Below are positions 24,448 through 32,348 of a stretch of DNA of 64,000 bases, in pieces; the first letter of the stretch is position 1; each line of letters starts with the position of its first letter. The DNA is taken from NCBI RefSeq assembly GCF_001550375.1, contig NZ_LRTR01000807.1:1-64000 (forward strand), in the 5' to 3' direction. Under the pieces are notes generated by a model, which was not told the DNA's origin, did no database searches, and saw only the letters and a list, made by a program, of their open reading frames with translations. The position numbers and the translations under genes are program-made. Origin of the DNA: Streptomyces europaeiscabiei. Its GTDB lineage: Bacteria; Actinomycetota; Actinomycetes; Streptomycetales; Streptomycetaceae.

Positions 24448-25355
24448 ACGCGGCTCCCTCTCTCGTCGCCTACACGGCGCTCGTGGGCTTCGTCGCCCCA
24501 CGCCTCCTCCTGCGGGCCGACTGGCCGCACCGGGCACCCGCCCTGGCCGTGGCGGTCTGGCACGCCCTGGCCCTCTCCTTCGCGCTCGGTACCGCACTGA
24601 CCGCGTACAACCTGCTCATGCCCACGGAGCACTCGCACGAGGGGCTGTTGGGTCTGCTGCATTCCTGCGGCCTCGACATCGGCTCCGGCGGGTCCCGTCC
24701 CGACACCGCGGGCCGACTCGCCGCGGCCCTTCCCGCGGCGTTCGGGGTCGCCCTCACGGGAAGTTTCATCTTCCATGTCGTGCGGGCCCGTCGAGCGCGG
24801 TCCAGGCACCGGGAGGCGGTGGACCTGGTGGGCCGCCGCTCCGCCCGGCTGGGCGCCACCGTCCTGCCGTACGACGTGCCCGCCGCCTACTGCCTGCCCG
24901 GCCGCCGGCCCAGGATCGTGGTCAGTGACGCGGCCGTACGGGAGCTGACCCCCGAGCAACTCGCGGCCGTTCTGGAGCACGAACGGGCCCACATCGCCGG
25001 CCGCCACCATCTGGCACTCGCCGCCGCGGCGGCGTTCCACTCGGTCTTCCCCCGGCTCCCCCTGGCCCGCCTCGCCCGCGAACAGACGGCGCTCCTGCTG
25101 GAGATGGTCGCCGACGACCGTGCCCTGCGCGCCCACTCCGACGGGGTCCTGGCGACCGCGCTGTACGAGATGGCGGCGGCCCGGACCCCGAAGGGCGCGT
25201 TCGCCGCGGGTGGACAGACGGTTCTGATCCGGATGCGGCGGGTCCTCGGGCCCCGCAGGACTCCGCACCCCGCCTTCCGGGGCTCCATGGCCGCGGCAGC
25301 CGCTGCCGTTCCGCTGTTGCCACTGCTGGTCGCCTGCCCGCTCGGCATCGGCTGA
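24444..25355 (+). CDS. M56-family membrane metallopeptidase (BlaR1/MecR1-like, sensorless)
   Basis: This 303-residue protein has about four TM helices and a cytosolic zinc protease motif HERAH (residues 179-183; HExxH) in VLEHERAHIAGRHH. It lacks the C-terminal penicillin-binding sensor of BlaR1, as in most actinobacterial M56 proteins. It is translationally coupled to the BlaI gene by a GTGA overlap and presumably relieves BlaI repression when the membrane signal is received. The loop around residues 60-90 has His-rich PTEHSHEG and Cys (LHSCG), possible metal ligands. The signal is unknown; the surrounding copper-type genes suggest a metal or envelope cue. Confidence 0.88.
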   Translation: MNAAPSLVAYTALVGFVAPRLLLRADWPHRAPALAVAVWHALALSFALGTALTAYNLLMPTEHSHEGLLGLLHSCGLDIGSGGSRPDTAGRLAAALPAAFGVALTGSFIFHVVRARRARSRHREAVDLVGRRSARLGATVLPYDVPAAYCLPGRRPRIVVSDAAVRELTPEQLAAVLEHERAHIAGRHHLALAAAAAFHSVFPRLPLARLAREQTALLLEMVADDRALRAHSDGVLATALYEMAAARTPKGAFAAGGQTVLIRMRRVLGPRRTPHPAFRGSMAAAAAAVPLLPLLVACPLGIG

Positions 25356-25454
25356 CGCATTCCTACGGGGTTGGTGTGGCACGACCGCGAGGACTGACGA
25401 CGGAGGTCAACCAGGATTGACACGAACAGCCCGGTCGTCGAGGGACGTTCACCG

Positions 25455-26156
25455 TCAGGTGGCCATCATCACCAGCATCGTCGCCATCGGGCCGCCCATG
25501 CCGATGTGGCCGGCCAGGCGCACGTTCGGTACGGAGAACACCCCGGGGGTCCGGGGCGCTCGGCGGTGACGGGCCCTCCGGCCCGCCGGAGCGGGTGATC
25601 CGCCCGCGTCCCGCATCCAGGCACGTACGGCCAGGGCCACGTTGACCAGGAAGTAGGCGGCCAGAGACCAGAAGGCGACACGCCACAGCAGTGCGGAACC
25701 CGAGGTGGCGGCGGCTTCGGTCACGCCGTGGGCGCTCATGCCCTCCATCCCTGCCATGGCCCCGTGCCCGTGCCCGGAAGAGCCGGCCAAAGCGAGCACC
25801 GGCCCCGATGCGGCGCCGGGCATGGCCAGCGTCATCAGCACCATGGCGGCGTTGCCGATCACCAGATGAGCGGTGTGCCGCAGATGCCGCACACCGCGCA
25901 GGGTGGCGTTCCGTACGGACAGGGCCACGCCCCCGAGACAGAGCGCTGCGAACAGCGCCGCCCACCACATGCCGTACGTCCCGTAGAGAACCGCTGTCGG
26001 AGGCGCCGCCATCACGGCCATTCCCCCGCCCATCACGGCCTCGGCCCCCGCTTCGAACCGGGCCCAGCCGCTGACCAGTGCCATGCGCACGAGGTTCCCG
26101 ACGGCCACCCCCGTGCCCAGCACCACGAGCGTCCAGCCCAGAAAGTGTCCCGTCAC
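25455..26156 (-). CDS. DUF5134 family Met/His-rich membrane protein
   Basis: The 233-residue polytopic protein has about five to six TM helices. It carries Met/His clusters facing one side: MGGGMAVMAA, SSGHGHGAMAGMEGMSAHG and the C-terminal HIGMGGPMATMLVMMAT. These are candidate copper ligands; the family is DUF5134, often found near copper genes in actinobacteria. The start is GTG at 26156 with AAGGGTAG upstream. Its promoter faces the palindrome CTACGTAC-N7-GTACGTAG and, further out, the CsoR-type operator, so control by one or both is likely. It is divergent from DUF4396. Confidence 0.82.
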   Translation of the reverse strand: MTGHFLGWTLVVLGTGVAVGNLVRMALVSGWARFEAGAEAVMGGGMAVMAAPPTAVLYGTYGMWWAALFAALCLGGVALSVRNATLRGVRHLRHTAHLVIGNAAMVLMTLAMPGAASGPVLALAGSSGHGHGAMAGMEGMSAHGVTEAAATSGSALLWRVAFWSLAAYFLVNVALAVRAWMRDAGGSPAPAGRRARHRRAPRTPGVFSVPNVRLAGHIGMGGPMATMLVMMAT

Positions 26157-26204
26157 GTCGCTACCCTTCGCGGGGGCCGGGGTCGGCTCACCCCTCGTCG
26201 ACTA

Positions 26205-26227
26205 CTACGTACCTGCTTAGTACGTAG
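26205..26227. promoter_or_regulatory. BlaI/CopY-like palindromic operator upstream of DUF5134
   Basis: CTACGTAC (26205-26212) and GTACGTAG (26220-26227) form a perfect 8-bp dyad with a 7-base spacer CTGCTTA. BlaI-family operators are typically TACTACA/TGTAGTA-like, and the left arm extends as TACTACGTAC. It lies about 50 bases from the DUF5134 start. The adjacent GCTTAGTAC string also occurs before DUF6153. Confidence 0.65.
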
Positions 26228-26294
26228 CGGACGAGGATCCGACTCAGAGGAGTGCGCTTGGCATCCTGAACGAAGGGCCGAGCAATACTCGCCT

Positions 26295-26313
26295 TATACC
26301 CCCCAGGGGTATA
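26295..26313. promoter_or_regulatory. CsoR-type copper operator
   Basis: TATACCCC-CCA-GGGGTATA is a perfect 8-3-8 dyad 57 bases upstream of the DUF4396 start. The TACCCC/GGGGTA G-tract palindrome is the known recognition signature of the Cu(I)-sensing repressor CsoR in Mycobacterium and Streptomyces. No csoR gene is in the window, so the repressor would act from elsewhere. Confidence 0.85.
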
Positions 26314-26369
26314 GCCTGTCGGTGAATCGACGGGCAGGTCAGCACTGACGAGAATGGGGATGAAAGGGA

Positions 26370-26933
26370 ATGGACCACAGCGCTCACCCGGACGGCGCCG
26401 CGCACGACCACGCCACCGGCGAAAACCGCCAAAGCCACACCGGCCACACCGGCCACGTCGATCACTCCGACCGCGGGACACCCGACGGGGGGCACGGCGG
26501 CGCGTCCTGGCCGATGGCGGCGAAGGCTACGCTGCACTGCCTGACCGGGTGCGCCATCGGCGAGGTCCTCGGCATGGTCATCGGCACCGCCCTGCGCTGG
26601 GGCAACGTGCCGACCATGGTTCTGGCCATCACCCTCGCGTTCGTCTTCGGCTACTCGTTCACCCTGTTCGCGGTGCGGCGGGCCGGTCTGGACTGGAAGA
26701 GCGCGATCAAGGTGGCCCTGGCCGCCGACACCGTCTCGATCGCCGTGATGGAGCTGGTCGACAACGCGATCATCGCCCTCACCCCGGGAGCGATGGACGC
26801 CCATCTCGACGACGGACTGTTCTGGTCGGCCCTCCTGGGCGGGTTCGCGGTCGCCTTCCTGATCACCACGCCGGTGAACAAGTGGATGATCGGTCGCGGC
26901 AAGGGACACGCCGTCGTCCACGCATACCACTGA
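26370..26933 (+). CDS. DUF4396 family membrane protein with His-rich N-terminus
   Basis: The 187-residue protein starts with about 48 cytosolic or exposed residues packed with His, Asp and Gly (MDHSAHPDGAAHDHATGE, HTGHTGHVDHSD). Four TM helices of DUF4396 follow, with a Cys in CLTGCAIGEVLGM and a short tail containing HAVVHAYH. The His-rich leader is a likely copper-chelating arm. The start has GATGAAAGG upstream. A CsoR-type operator covers its promoter, so induction by copper is predicted. DUF4396 proteins are often fused or linked to copper ATPases; here it stands alone, divergent from DUF5134. Confidence 0.88.
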   Translation: MDHSAHPDGAAHDHATGENRQSHTGHTGHVDHSDRGTPDGGHGGASWPMAAKATLHCLTGCAIGEVLGMVIGTALRWGNVPTMVLAITLAFVFGYSFTLFAVRRAGLDWKSAIKVALAADTVSIAVMELVDNAIIALTPGAMDAHLDDGLFWSALLGGFAVAFLITTPVNKWMIGRGKGHAVVHAYH

Positions 26934-27125
26934 CGCCATATCCGGCCGGCGCGCGTCCGGGGCACCCGAGCAGCACAAGCCCTGAGAGCGCCCCCGCATG
27001 CGAACTGGAGCGCCCGGCTGTCGAGTCGGTCGCACGCCCCCGTTCACTCCGTCTTCCGCCCCGTACAACCCTTTGTGCACCAAGGGGGTCGTACGGGCGT
27101 CGGATTCTCAGACGGGAGCATTACG

Positions 27126-28571
27126 TTGCACAGACGCACCCTGACCGTGGCCACGGCGGCCGCCGTCCTCGCCCTGGCCGTCACCGGGCTCGGCACGCCC
27201 GCCGCCGTCGCGGCGCCCTCCGGTCCGGCGGACGACTTCAACGGCGACGGCTACCGCGACCTCGCCATCGGTACGCCGAAGGCGAGCGGCGGCACGGTCA
27301 CCGTCCTCTTCGGCTCCGCCGCCGGCATCAGCCGGACCCGGTTCGTGAACGTCACCCAGAACACCCCCGGCGTGCCCGGCACCTCGGAGGGCGTGGACAG
27401 GTTCGGTGAGAACGTCACCAGCGGCGACGTGAACCACGACGGCTACGCCGACCTGATCGTCGGCGCGCCCGGCGAGGAGGTCACCGGCAAGCCGCGCGGC
27501 TCGGTGACGATCGTCTGGGGCGGCGCGAAGCCGTTCACCTCCGGCGGCATGTCGCTCACGGCCCCGAACGCCGCGGCGGCAGGCTTCGGCGAGGGCGCGG
27601 CCTTCGCCGACCTCGACGGGGACGGCAGCCCCCAGCTCGCCGTCGTCGGCAACGACACGTTCTGGTGGTACGGCGACGGCGGGCCCGCGCAGGACGGCGC
27701 ACTCGCCCCCGAGGTGGACTTCCTGCCGGACGGCGTCCGGCTGGACGGCATCGTGGCCGGCCACTTCTCCTCCAAGGACGGCGGCAACGGCTTCGAGTAC
27801 ATCCTGCACGGCACCCGGTCCACACCGGACGGCTTCCCGGCCCCCGGCTACGTGGGTGTGCTGCACGGCGGCCACGGCGACATCGGCTCCCTCCACACGG
27901 ACCTCAGTGACGACGGGACGACCGGCTCCGCCGCATGGTGGTCGGGGGCCGTCGCGACGGGCGACATCAACGGCGACGGGTACGACGACCTGGTCACCGC
28001 CGACGAGGCCGGCGGCGAGGGTGGTTCGTTCATCGTGCGGTACGGCTCGGCGTCCGGTCTGCCGCTCAAGGGCCGCACGTACCACCAGGACAGTCCCGGA
28101 GTCCCGGGCACCGACGAGGCCTACGACAAGTTCGGCTCGGCGCTCGCCCTGGGTGACGTGACCGGCGACGGCCGCGCGGACCTGGCGGTCGGCGCCCCGT
28201 ACGAGAGCGTGGACGGCAAGCGCAACGTCGGCAACGTCGTACTCCTCAAGGGGGGTCCGAACGGTCTGACCACGGTCGGCGCCCAGTCCTTCCACCAGGC
28301 CACGACGGGCGTGCCGGGCGCGGCGGAGGCCGGGGACCACTTCGGCTCCTCACTCCGCCTGCGCGACATCAACGGCAACGGCAAGGCCGATCTGGCGATC
28401 GGCGCGTTCGGCGAGGACGTGCTGCCGAACGGCTACGACGACGGGGCGGCGTGGGTGCTGCGGGGCTCGGCCTCCGGCCTGACGACGACATCGGCGACGT
28501 CCTTCAACGCGACGGACTTCGGCTACCCGGTGGTGGCGGGCCGGAAGTTCGCGGACGTGTTCGCTCGCTGA
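27126..28571 (+). CDS. Secreted FG-GAP/VCBS repeat protein
   Basis: This 481-residue exported protein starts with TTG at 27126 with GGGAG eight bases upstream; an in-frame ATG at 27075 would add an uncharacteristic 17 residues before the signal peptide. The signal peptide (about 1-32) ends in AVAA. The rest is a beta-propeller of about seven FG-GAP repeats with calcium-binding loops: DFNGDGYRD, DVNHDGYAD, DLDGDGSPQ, DINGDGYDD, DVTGDGRAD, DINGNGKAD. Integrin-like propellers mediate adhesion or present catalytic domains, but no other domain is attached. Such proteins are abundant in streptomycetes with unknown partners. Confidence 0.9.
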   Translation: MHRRTLTVATAAAVLALAVTGLGTPAAVAAPSGPADDFNGDGYRDLAIGTPKASGGTVTVLFGSAAGISRTRFVNVTQNTPGVPGTSEGVDRFGENVTSGDVNHDGYADLIVGAPGEEVTGKPRGSVTIVWGGAKPFTSGGMSLTAPNAAAAGFGEGAAFADLDGDGSPQLAVVGNDTFWWYGDGGPAQDGALAPEVDFLPDGVRLDGIVAGHFSSKDGGNGFEYILHGTRSTPDGFPAPGYVGVLHGGHGDIGSLHTDLSDDGTTGSAAWWSGAVATGDINGDGYDDLVTADEAGGEGGSFIVRYGSASGLPLKGRTYHQDSPGVPGTDEAYDKFGSALALGDVTGDGRADLAVGAPYESVDGKRNVGNVVLLKGGPNGLTTVGAQSFHQATTGVPGAAEAGDHFGSSLRLRDINGNGKADLAIGAFGEDVLPNGYDDGAAWVLRGSASGLTTTSATSFNATDFGYPVVAGRKFADVFAR

Positions 28572-28611
28572 ACAGCCGCTGAACAGCCGCTGAGCAGCCG
28601 CTGAGCAGCCG
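28568..28611 (+). repeat. Four 11-bp tandem repeats at the FG-GAP stop codon
   Basis: CTGAACAGCCG x2 then CTGAGCAGCCG x2, 11 bases each, with a partial fifth copy. The first copy contains the TGA stop of the FG-GAP gene, so each repeat carries an in-phase or out-of-phase stop. Confidence 0.85.
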
Positions 28612-28683
28612 CTGAGCCCGGCACGGGTGGCCGGCCGGGCCCGGCGGCGCGGGTCGATATCGTCCGCCACGCCGGGCGACGCG

Positions 28684-28717
28684 CGAACGCCCGCCCGGGG
28701 ACGGGGGCGGGCGTTCG
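28684..28717 (+). terminator. Strong terminator after the FG-GAP gene
   Basis: A perfect 13-bp stem (28684-28696 with 28705-28717, CGAACGCCCGCCC) with an 8-base G-rich loop. It lies between convergent FG-GAP and snapalysin genes, so it may act in both directions. Confidence 0.85.
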
Positions 28718-28800
28718 ACTGTGGGTCCTTCCGGCTTCGGCCTGCCCGGCGCGAGCAGGGCACCGGGCCTACGGCCTTCCTCACCTGTGGTGCGGCTCGA

Positions 28801-29364
28801 TCAGTCGACGATCACCTCGGTGCGCGCCGCCGGGGCCCGCCCGACGAGTACACCGCCGAAGTTCCCTTCGACCTCCGCCTTCTCCGCCGCGTTCGGATAC
28901 GGGTTCGTGCACGCGGTGCCCGCGCTGGAGCCGGACATGAGGCTCGAGCACGGTCCTGGCTTGCGATCGGGCAGGCCCAGGATGTGCCCGAGTTCGTGGG
29001 CGGAGATACGGATCGTGTTGTGGCCCTGGTCGACGGCCTGCCGCCCGATGTAGACGGTTCCGTTGCCCAGGGTGGTGGGCAGGGCGCGCGGCCAGCCGTT
29101 GTCCGCGAGGACCCGTATGTTCGCGCGTTGCCCGGCGGCGACCGGCCGCAGCTCGACGGCGTCGACACTCTCGTTCCAGATCGCCGCGCCCCGGTCGACC
29201 GCGCTCCTGAACTCCGCCGAGCCGGCGGCGTCGTAGGTGAAGACGCGGGCGGCCAGGGGGACATCAGCTGCGTCGGAAGGGGCGGCAAAGGCCTGGCCAC
29301 CCGTCAGGGACAAGGACACCAGCAGAGCAGCGGCCAGGCCACCGGTCAGCGTACGGACGTGCAT
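28801..29364 (-). CDS. snpA: Snapalysin (secreted small zinc protease, M7)
   Basis: The 187-residue preproprotease has a signal peptide to about residue 28 (AFAAPS), a short pro-segment and a catalytic domain with HELGHILGLPD (His123, Glu124, His127, Asp133). The aspartate as third zinc ligand is the hallmark of family M7. Cys139 and Cys152 match the conserved disulfide. Snapalysins degrade milk proteins and cleave next to aromatic residues. The start is fixed by GAGGAGG six bases before the ATG. In characterised strains snpA sits beside a divergent LysR activator; none is adjacent here. Confidence 0.93.
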   Translation of the reverse strand: MHVRTLTGGLAAALLVSLSLTGGQAFAAPSDAADVPLAARVFTYDAAGSAEFRSAVDRGAAIWNESVDAVELRPVAAGQRANIRVLADNGWPRALPTTLGNGTVYIGRQAVDQGHNTIRISAHELGHILGLPDRKPGPCSSLMSGSSAGTACTNPYPNAAEKAEVEGNFGGVLVGRAPAARTEVIVD

Positions 29365-29629
29365 GATCGACCTCCTCGTGGGGGAAAGGGCAGTCGTGCT
29401 CATGACATTATTGGCCCCTTGCCCGGTGCGGACGGAGGCGAATCCGCCAATCCGAGGTGATCCCCACCGGATGCCGCCCTGGAGGGGCTGCGGCAGCCGG
29501 CACGCCGAAGTGCACGTACGCCCGTAGCGCCCCTCCATGCCGGCCGCTGGGAAGCCCCTGCGAGATGCCGTGCCTGGGTGACGAGCCGGTCGGAGCGGCC
29601 ATCGGGCGATGCCGATCCCCGACAGGCCG
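29365..29629. other. Upstream region of snpA
   Basis: About 265 bases separate snpA from the catabolic-operon terminator. AATAATGTCATGAG on the minus strand (near 29400) is the most AT-rich part and may contain the snpA promoter. No LysR-type dyad was recognised. Confidence 0.35.
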
Positions 29630-29656
29630 GGGCAGGGCCTGGCGCCGGCCCTGCCC
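29630..29656 (-). terminator. Terminator of the aromatic catabolic operon
   Basis: A perfect 10-bp stem (29630-29639 with 29647-29656; GGGCAGGGCC) with a 7-base loop lies 44 bases after the stop of the last operon gene on the minus strand. Confidence 0.7.
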
Positions 29657-29699
29657 ACGGGCCGCGCCCTGGATCAGACCACCTTGTCGGCGAGCCTCC

Positions 29700-30446
29700 T
29701 CAGGGCGCCTCCGGGCGCAGCGCGTCGGAGATGGACTTGGCACCGCCGTGGGCGGTGAATCCGCCGTCGACAGGGATCTCCGCGCCGGTGATGAAGGACG
29801 CCTCGTCGGAGAGGAGGAAGATCACCAGCGGCGCGACCTCGTCCACGGTGCCGGTGCGGCCGAGCGGTGTCTCGCGGACGTTCGCCTCACGGAAGGCGGG
29901 CGCGGCGGATGCGGTCATGTCGGTCTCGATGAAGCCGGGGTGGATCGTGTTCACCCGGATGCCGAGTGGACCCAGCTCCGTCGCGGCGCTCTTCGACAGA
30001 CCCCGCAGGGCCCATTTGCTGGCCGTGTACGCGACCGGGTAGTGGCCGGTGAGCGCGGCGGACGAACCGACGTTGACGATGGACGCGCCGGGCGGCATGA
30101 GGGGCGCGAGGTGCTGGATGCCGAGCAGCGGGCCGGTGACGTTGACGGCGTGGACGCGGGCGAAGTCCTCGGGGCGTACGTCACCGAGCCGGGCGCGCCA
30201 GGTGATGCCCGCGTTGTTGACCAGGCCGTGGACCCGCCCGTACGACTCCCGCAGCTCCGCGGCCAGTTCGGCCCAGTCCCGCTCACTGGTGACGTCGAGG
30301 CGGCGGCAGTCGCCCTCCGGTTGCGCGTCGGTGGCGATGACCCGGGCTCCTTCCCCGGCCAGGGCCCCGGCCTCGGCGGCACCCTGGCCCCGGGCCGCGC
30401 CGGTGACGACCACGACCTTGCCGCTCAGCCTGCCCGGTGTGCTCAT
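29700..30446 (-). CDS. Short-chain dehydrogenase/reductase, last gene of the catabolic operon
   Basis: This 248-residue classical SDR has the nucleotide-binding TGAARGQGAAEA (about residues 15-26), NNAG (about 81-84), catalytic Ser in VGSSAAL, YTASK with Tyr and Lys at about 145-149, and PG motif HPGFIETDM. It resembles 3-oxoacyl or 2,3-dihydrodiol/alcohol dehydrogenases that oxidise a hydroxy intermediate with NAD(P). The start overlaps the preceding FAH stop by 4 bases (ATGA), with GGGAG upstream, so it is translationally coupled. It probably processes a ring-cleavage product; the exact substrate is unknown. Confidence 0.88.
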   Translation of the reverse strand: MSTPGRLSGKVVVVTGAARGQGAAEAGALAGEGARVIATDAQPEGDCRRLDVTSERDWAELAAELRESYGRVHGLVNNAGITWRARLGDVRPEDFARVHAVNVTGPLLGIQHLAPLMPPGASIVNVGSSAALTGHYPVAYTASKWALRGLSKSAATELGPLGIRVNTIHPGFIETDMTASAAPAFREANVRETPLGRTGTVDEVAPLVIFLLSDEASFITGAEIPVDGGFTAHGGAKSISDALRPEAP

Positions 30447-31372
30447 GGCCGCTCCCGGGTACGTCGGCGGGCGGTCGGCAGCGGCACCGGAGCGGTCCCC
30501 GCGACCACGGTGTTGGAGACGGTGCCGATGCCCTCGACGGTGAGGGTGACGGTGTCGCCGGGCTTCAGCGGAGGCGGTGACTGCTCCCCGCGTACGCCCC
30601 ACAGCTCCGCCAGGCAGCCGCCGTTGCCGCAGGTGCCCGAGCCGAGCACGTCACCGGGGCGTACGACGGTGCCGCGCGAGGCGTAGGCGACCATCTCCTC
30701 GAAGGTCCAGCTCATGTTGGACAGCAGGTCCCTGCCCACCACCTCGCCGTTGACCTCGGCGGTCAGCGCCAGGCGCAGGAAGCCGTCGGCGTCGCGGTAG
30801 GGCTCCAGCTCGTCGGCGGTGACGAGGTACGGGCCGAGCGTGGCGGCCGTGTCCTTGCCCTTGCAGGGGCCGAGACGGACCTGCATCTCGCGGGACTGGA
30901 GATCACGCGCGGACCAGTCGTTGAGGACGGTGTAGCCGATGATGTGGTCGCGGGCCCGCTCGGGGGTGAGGTCGCGGCCCTCGCGGCCGATGACGGCGGC
31001 GACCTCCAACTCGAAGTCGAGGACCGTCGAACCCGGGGGCACGGGGACGTCGTCGTGGGGGCCGATGACCGCGTACGGGTTGGTGAAGTAGAAGGTCGGC
31101 GCGTCGTACCAGGCCTCGGGCACACCGCCGACTCCGTCGACGGACCGCCGTACACCCTCGACGTGTTCCTCGAAGGTGACGAAGTCGCGGACGGTGGGCG
31201 GCTCCAGCGGCGGCAGCAGACGTACGTCGGTCAGCGGTACGGCGGGGCCGACCGGCGGGAGACCGGCCGCCGCGTCGAACGGCGAGGTCCCGTCCGGCAG
31301 CGCGCGGACGACGGTGCCGTCCACGACTCCGCGGTGGCGCCGTCCCTGGTACAGGTAGGTGGCGATACGCAA
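30443..31372 (-). CDS. Fumarylacetoacetate hydrolase (FAH)-fold enzyme
   Basis: The 309-residue FAH-family protein has a C-terminal catalytic domain. It shows the metal-binding sequence VLDFELEVAAVIGREGRDL, the loop YTVLNDWSARDLQ with metal-binding Asp, lysine in LGPCKGKDTAATLGP, and the terminal SGTCGNGGCLAEL (in place of the usual SGTPxGxG). Family members hydrolyse or decarboxylate C-C bonds in diketo acids, acting late in ring degradation. It lies between the dioxygenase (13 bases upstream) and the SDR (overlapping). It is the second FAH-fold enzyme of this operon, so one may be a hydrolase and the other a hydratase or decarboxylase. Confidence 0.88.
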   Translation of the reverse strand: MRIATYLYQGRRHRGVVDGTVVRALPDGTSPFDAAAGLPPVGPAVPLTDVRLLPPLEPPTVRDFVTFEEHVEGVRRSVDGVGGVPEAWYDAPTFYFTNPYAVIGPHDDVPVPPGSTVLDFELEVAAVIGREGRDLTPERARDHIIGYTVLNDWSARDLQSREMQVRLGPCKGKDTAATLGPYLVTADELEPYRDADGFLRLALTAEVNGEVVGRDLLSNMSWTFEEMVAYASRGTVVRPGDVLGSGTCGNGGCLAELWGVRGEQSPPPLKPGDTVTLTVEGIGTVSNTVVAGTAPVPLPTARRRTRERP

Positions 31373-31385
31373 GGGTCGGCGCCCC

Positions 31386-32324
31386 TTACACCGGCGGGGC
31401 GACGAACACGCCGCGGTCGACGTCGTTGAACGACTCCTTGGCGACCAGCTCGTTCATCGGGTTGGCCGTGCCCCACTGGTCGGCGACCTCGGGCTGGGAG
31501 AAGTCGTAGACGTGCGGGTGCCAGGTGTCCTCGTCGAGGACCTCCAGCTCGGTCGTGTACTCGACGGTGTTGCCGTGCGGGTCGAGGAAGTAGCTGAAGG
31601 TGTTGTCGCCCGCCGTGTGCCGGCCGGGGCCCCAGACCTTCTGGAAGCCCGCCCGGATGACGCGGCCGGAGCCGCGCATGTACTCGTCGATGCCGCGCAT
31701 CTCGAAGGAGACGTGGTGCAGGGCGGTGTGCGGCCCCTGGGCGATGGCCATGGAGTGGTGCTGGTTGGAGATCCGCATGAAGTGCATCGCCTCACCCATC
31801 CTGGGATGCATGAGGGTGTCGGAGAGGCGGAAGCCGAGGTGCCGCTCGTACCACTCCCTGGTGCGGTTCAGGTCGGGGGAGTTGAGGACGACGTGGCTCA
31901 GCTTGACGGGGATGGACTCCTTCTCCTCGATCCTGCGGTGCTGCCGTACCTCGACGTCGGCGGAGACCTCGATGGTGCGCCCGTCCACGTCGAAGAACCG
32001 GAAGCCGTAGCCGCCGCCGGGGGTGTCCACCTTGCCCGGCTGGGAGATCAACTGCACGCCACCCGCACGGAGTTGTTCGGCGAGGGTGTCCACGTCGGCC
32101 GGGCTCGCGGCACCGTAGGACACGAGGTCCAGGCGCTTCTCGTCCGCCTTGCGCAGCCGTACGACGTACTGCTCCGGGCTGCCCTCGGCGGCCAGGAAGG
32201 AGATGCCGGAGTCCTCGGCGACCTTGGTCAGGCCCCAGACGCCGGCGTAGAAGTCGAGCTGTTTGTCGTAGTCGGGCACGGCGAGGTCGACGTGGCGCAG
32301 GTGGGTGAGCAGGCGTGCGCTCAT
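31386..32324 (-). CDS. Type I extradiol ring-cleavage dioxygenase (VOC fold)
   Basis: This 312-residue two-module VOC protein is of catechol 2,3-dioxygenase/BphC length. Iron ligands are in expected places: His144 (LSHVVLNSPD), His204 (ALHHVSFEMR) and Glu255 (GNTVEYTTELE). The second-shell His near 188-190 (SNQHHSMAI) and Tyr245 (SYFLDPHG) also match. It would open a catechol-like ring next to the diol, giving a yellow semialdehyde or keto acid. The operon's flavin monooxygenase and decarboxylase-like amidohydrolase could make the catechol. The substrate class is inferred; the ligand set is seen. Confidence 0.92.
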   Translation of the reverse strand: MSARLLTHLRHVDLAVPDYDKQLDFYAGVWGLTKVAEDSGISFLAAEGSPEQYVVRLRKADEKRLDLVSYGAASPADVDTLAEQLRAGGVQLISQPGKVDTPGGGYGFRFFDVDGRTIEVSADVEVRQHRRIEEKESIPVKLSHVVLNSPDLNRTREWYERHLGFRLSDTLMHPRMGEAMHFMRISNQHHSMAIAQGPHTALHHVSFEMRGIDEYMRGSGRVIRAGFQKVWGPGRHTAGDNTFSYFLDPHGNTVEYTTELEVLDEDTWHPHVYDFSQPEVADQWGTANPMNELVAKESFNDVDRGVFVAPPV

Positions 32325-32348
32325 GACGGGTTTCCTCCAGTGTGGGGG

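Noticed and set aside
22561-26933. Beta-lactam resistance module because of the BlaI/M56 pair
   Set aside because: No beta-lactamase or penicillin-binding sensor domain is present. The M56 protein lacks the BlaR1 C-terminal domain and the neighbours are metal-binding types.
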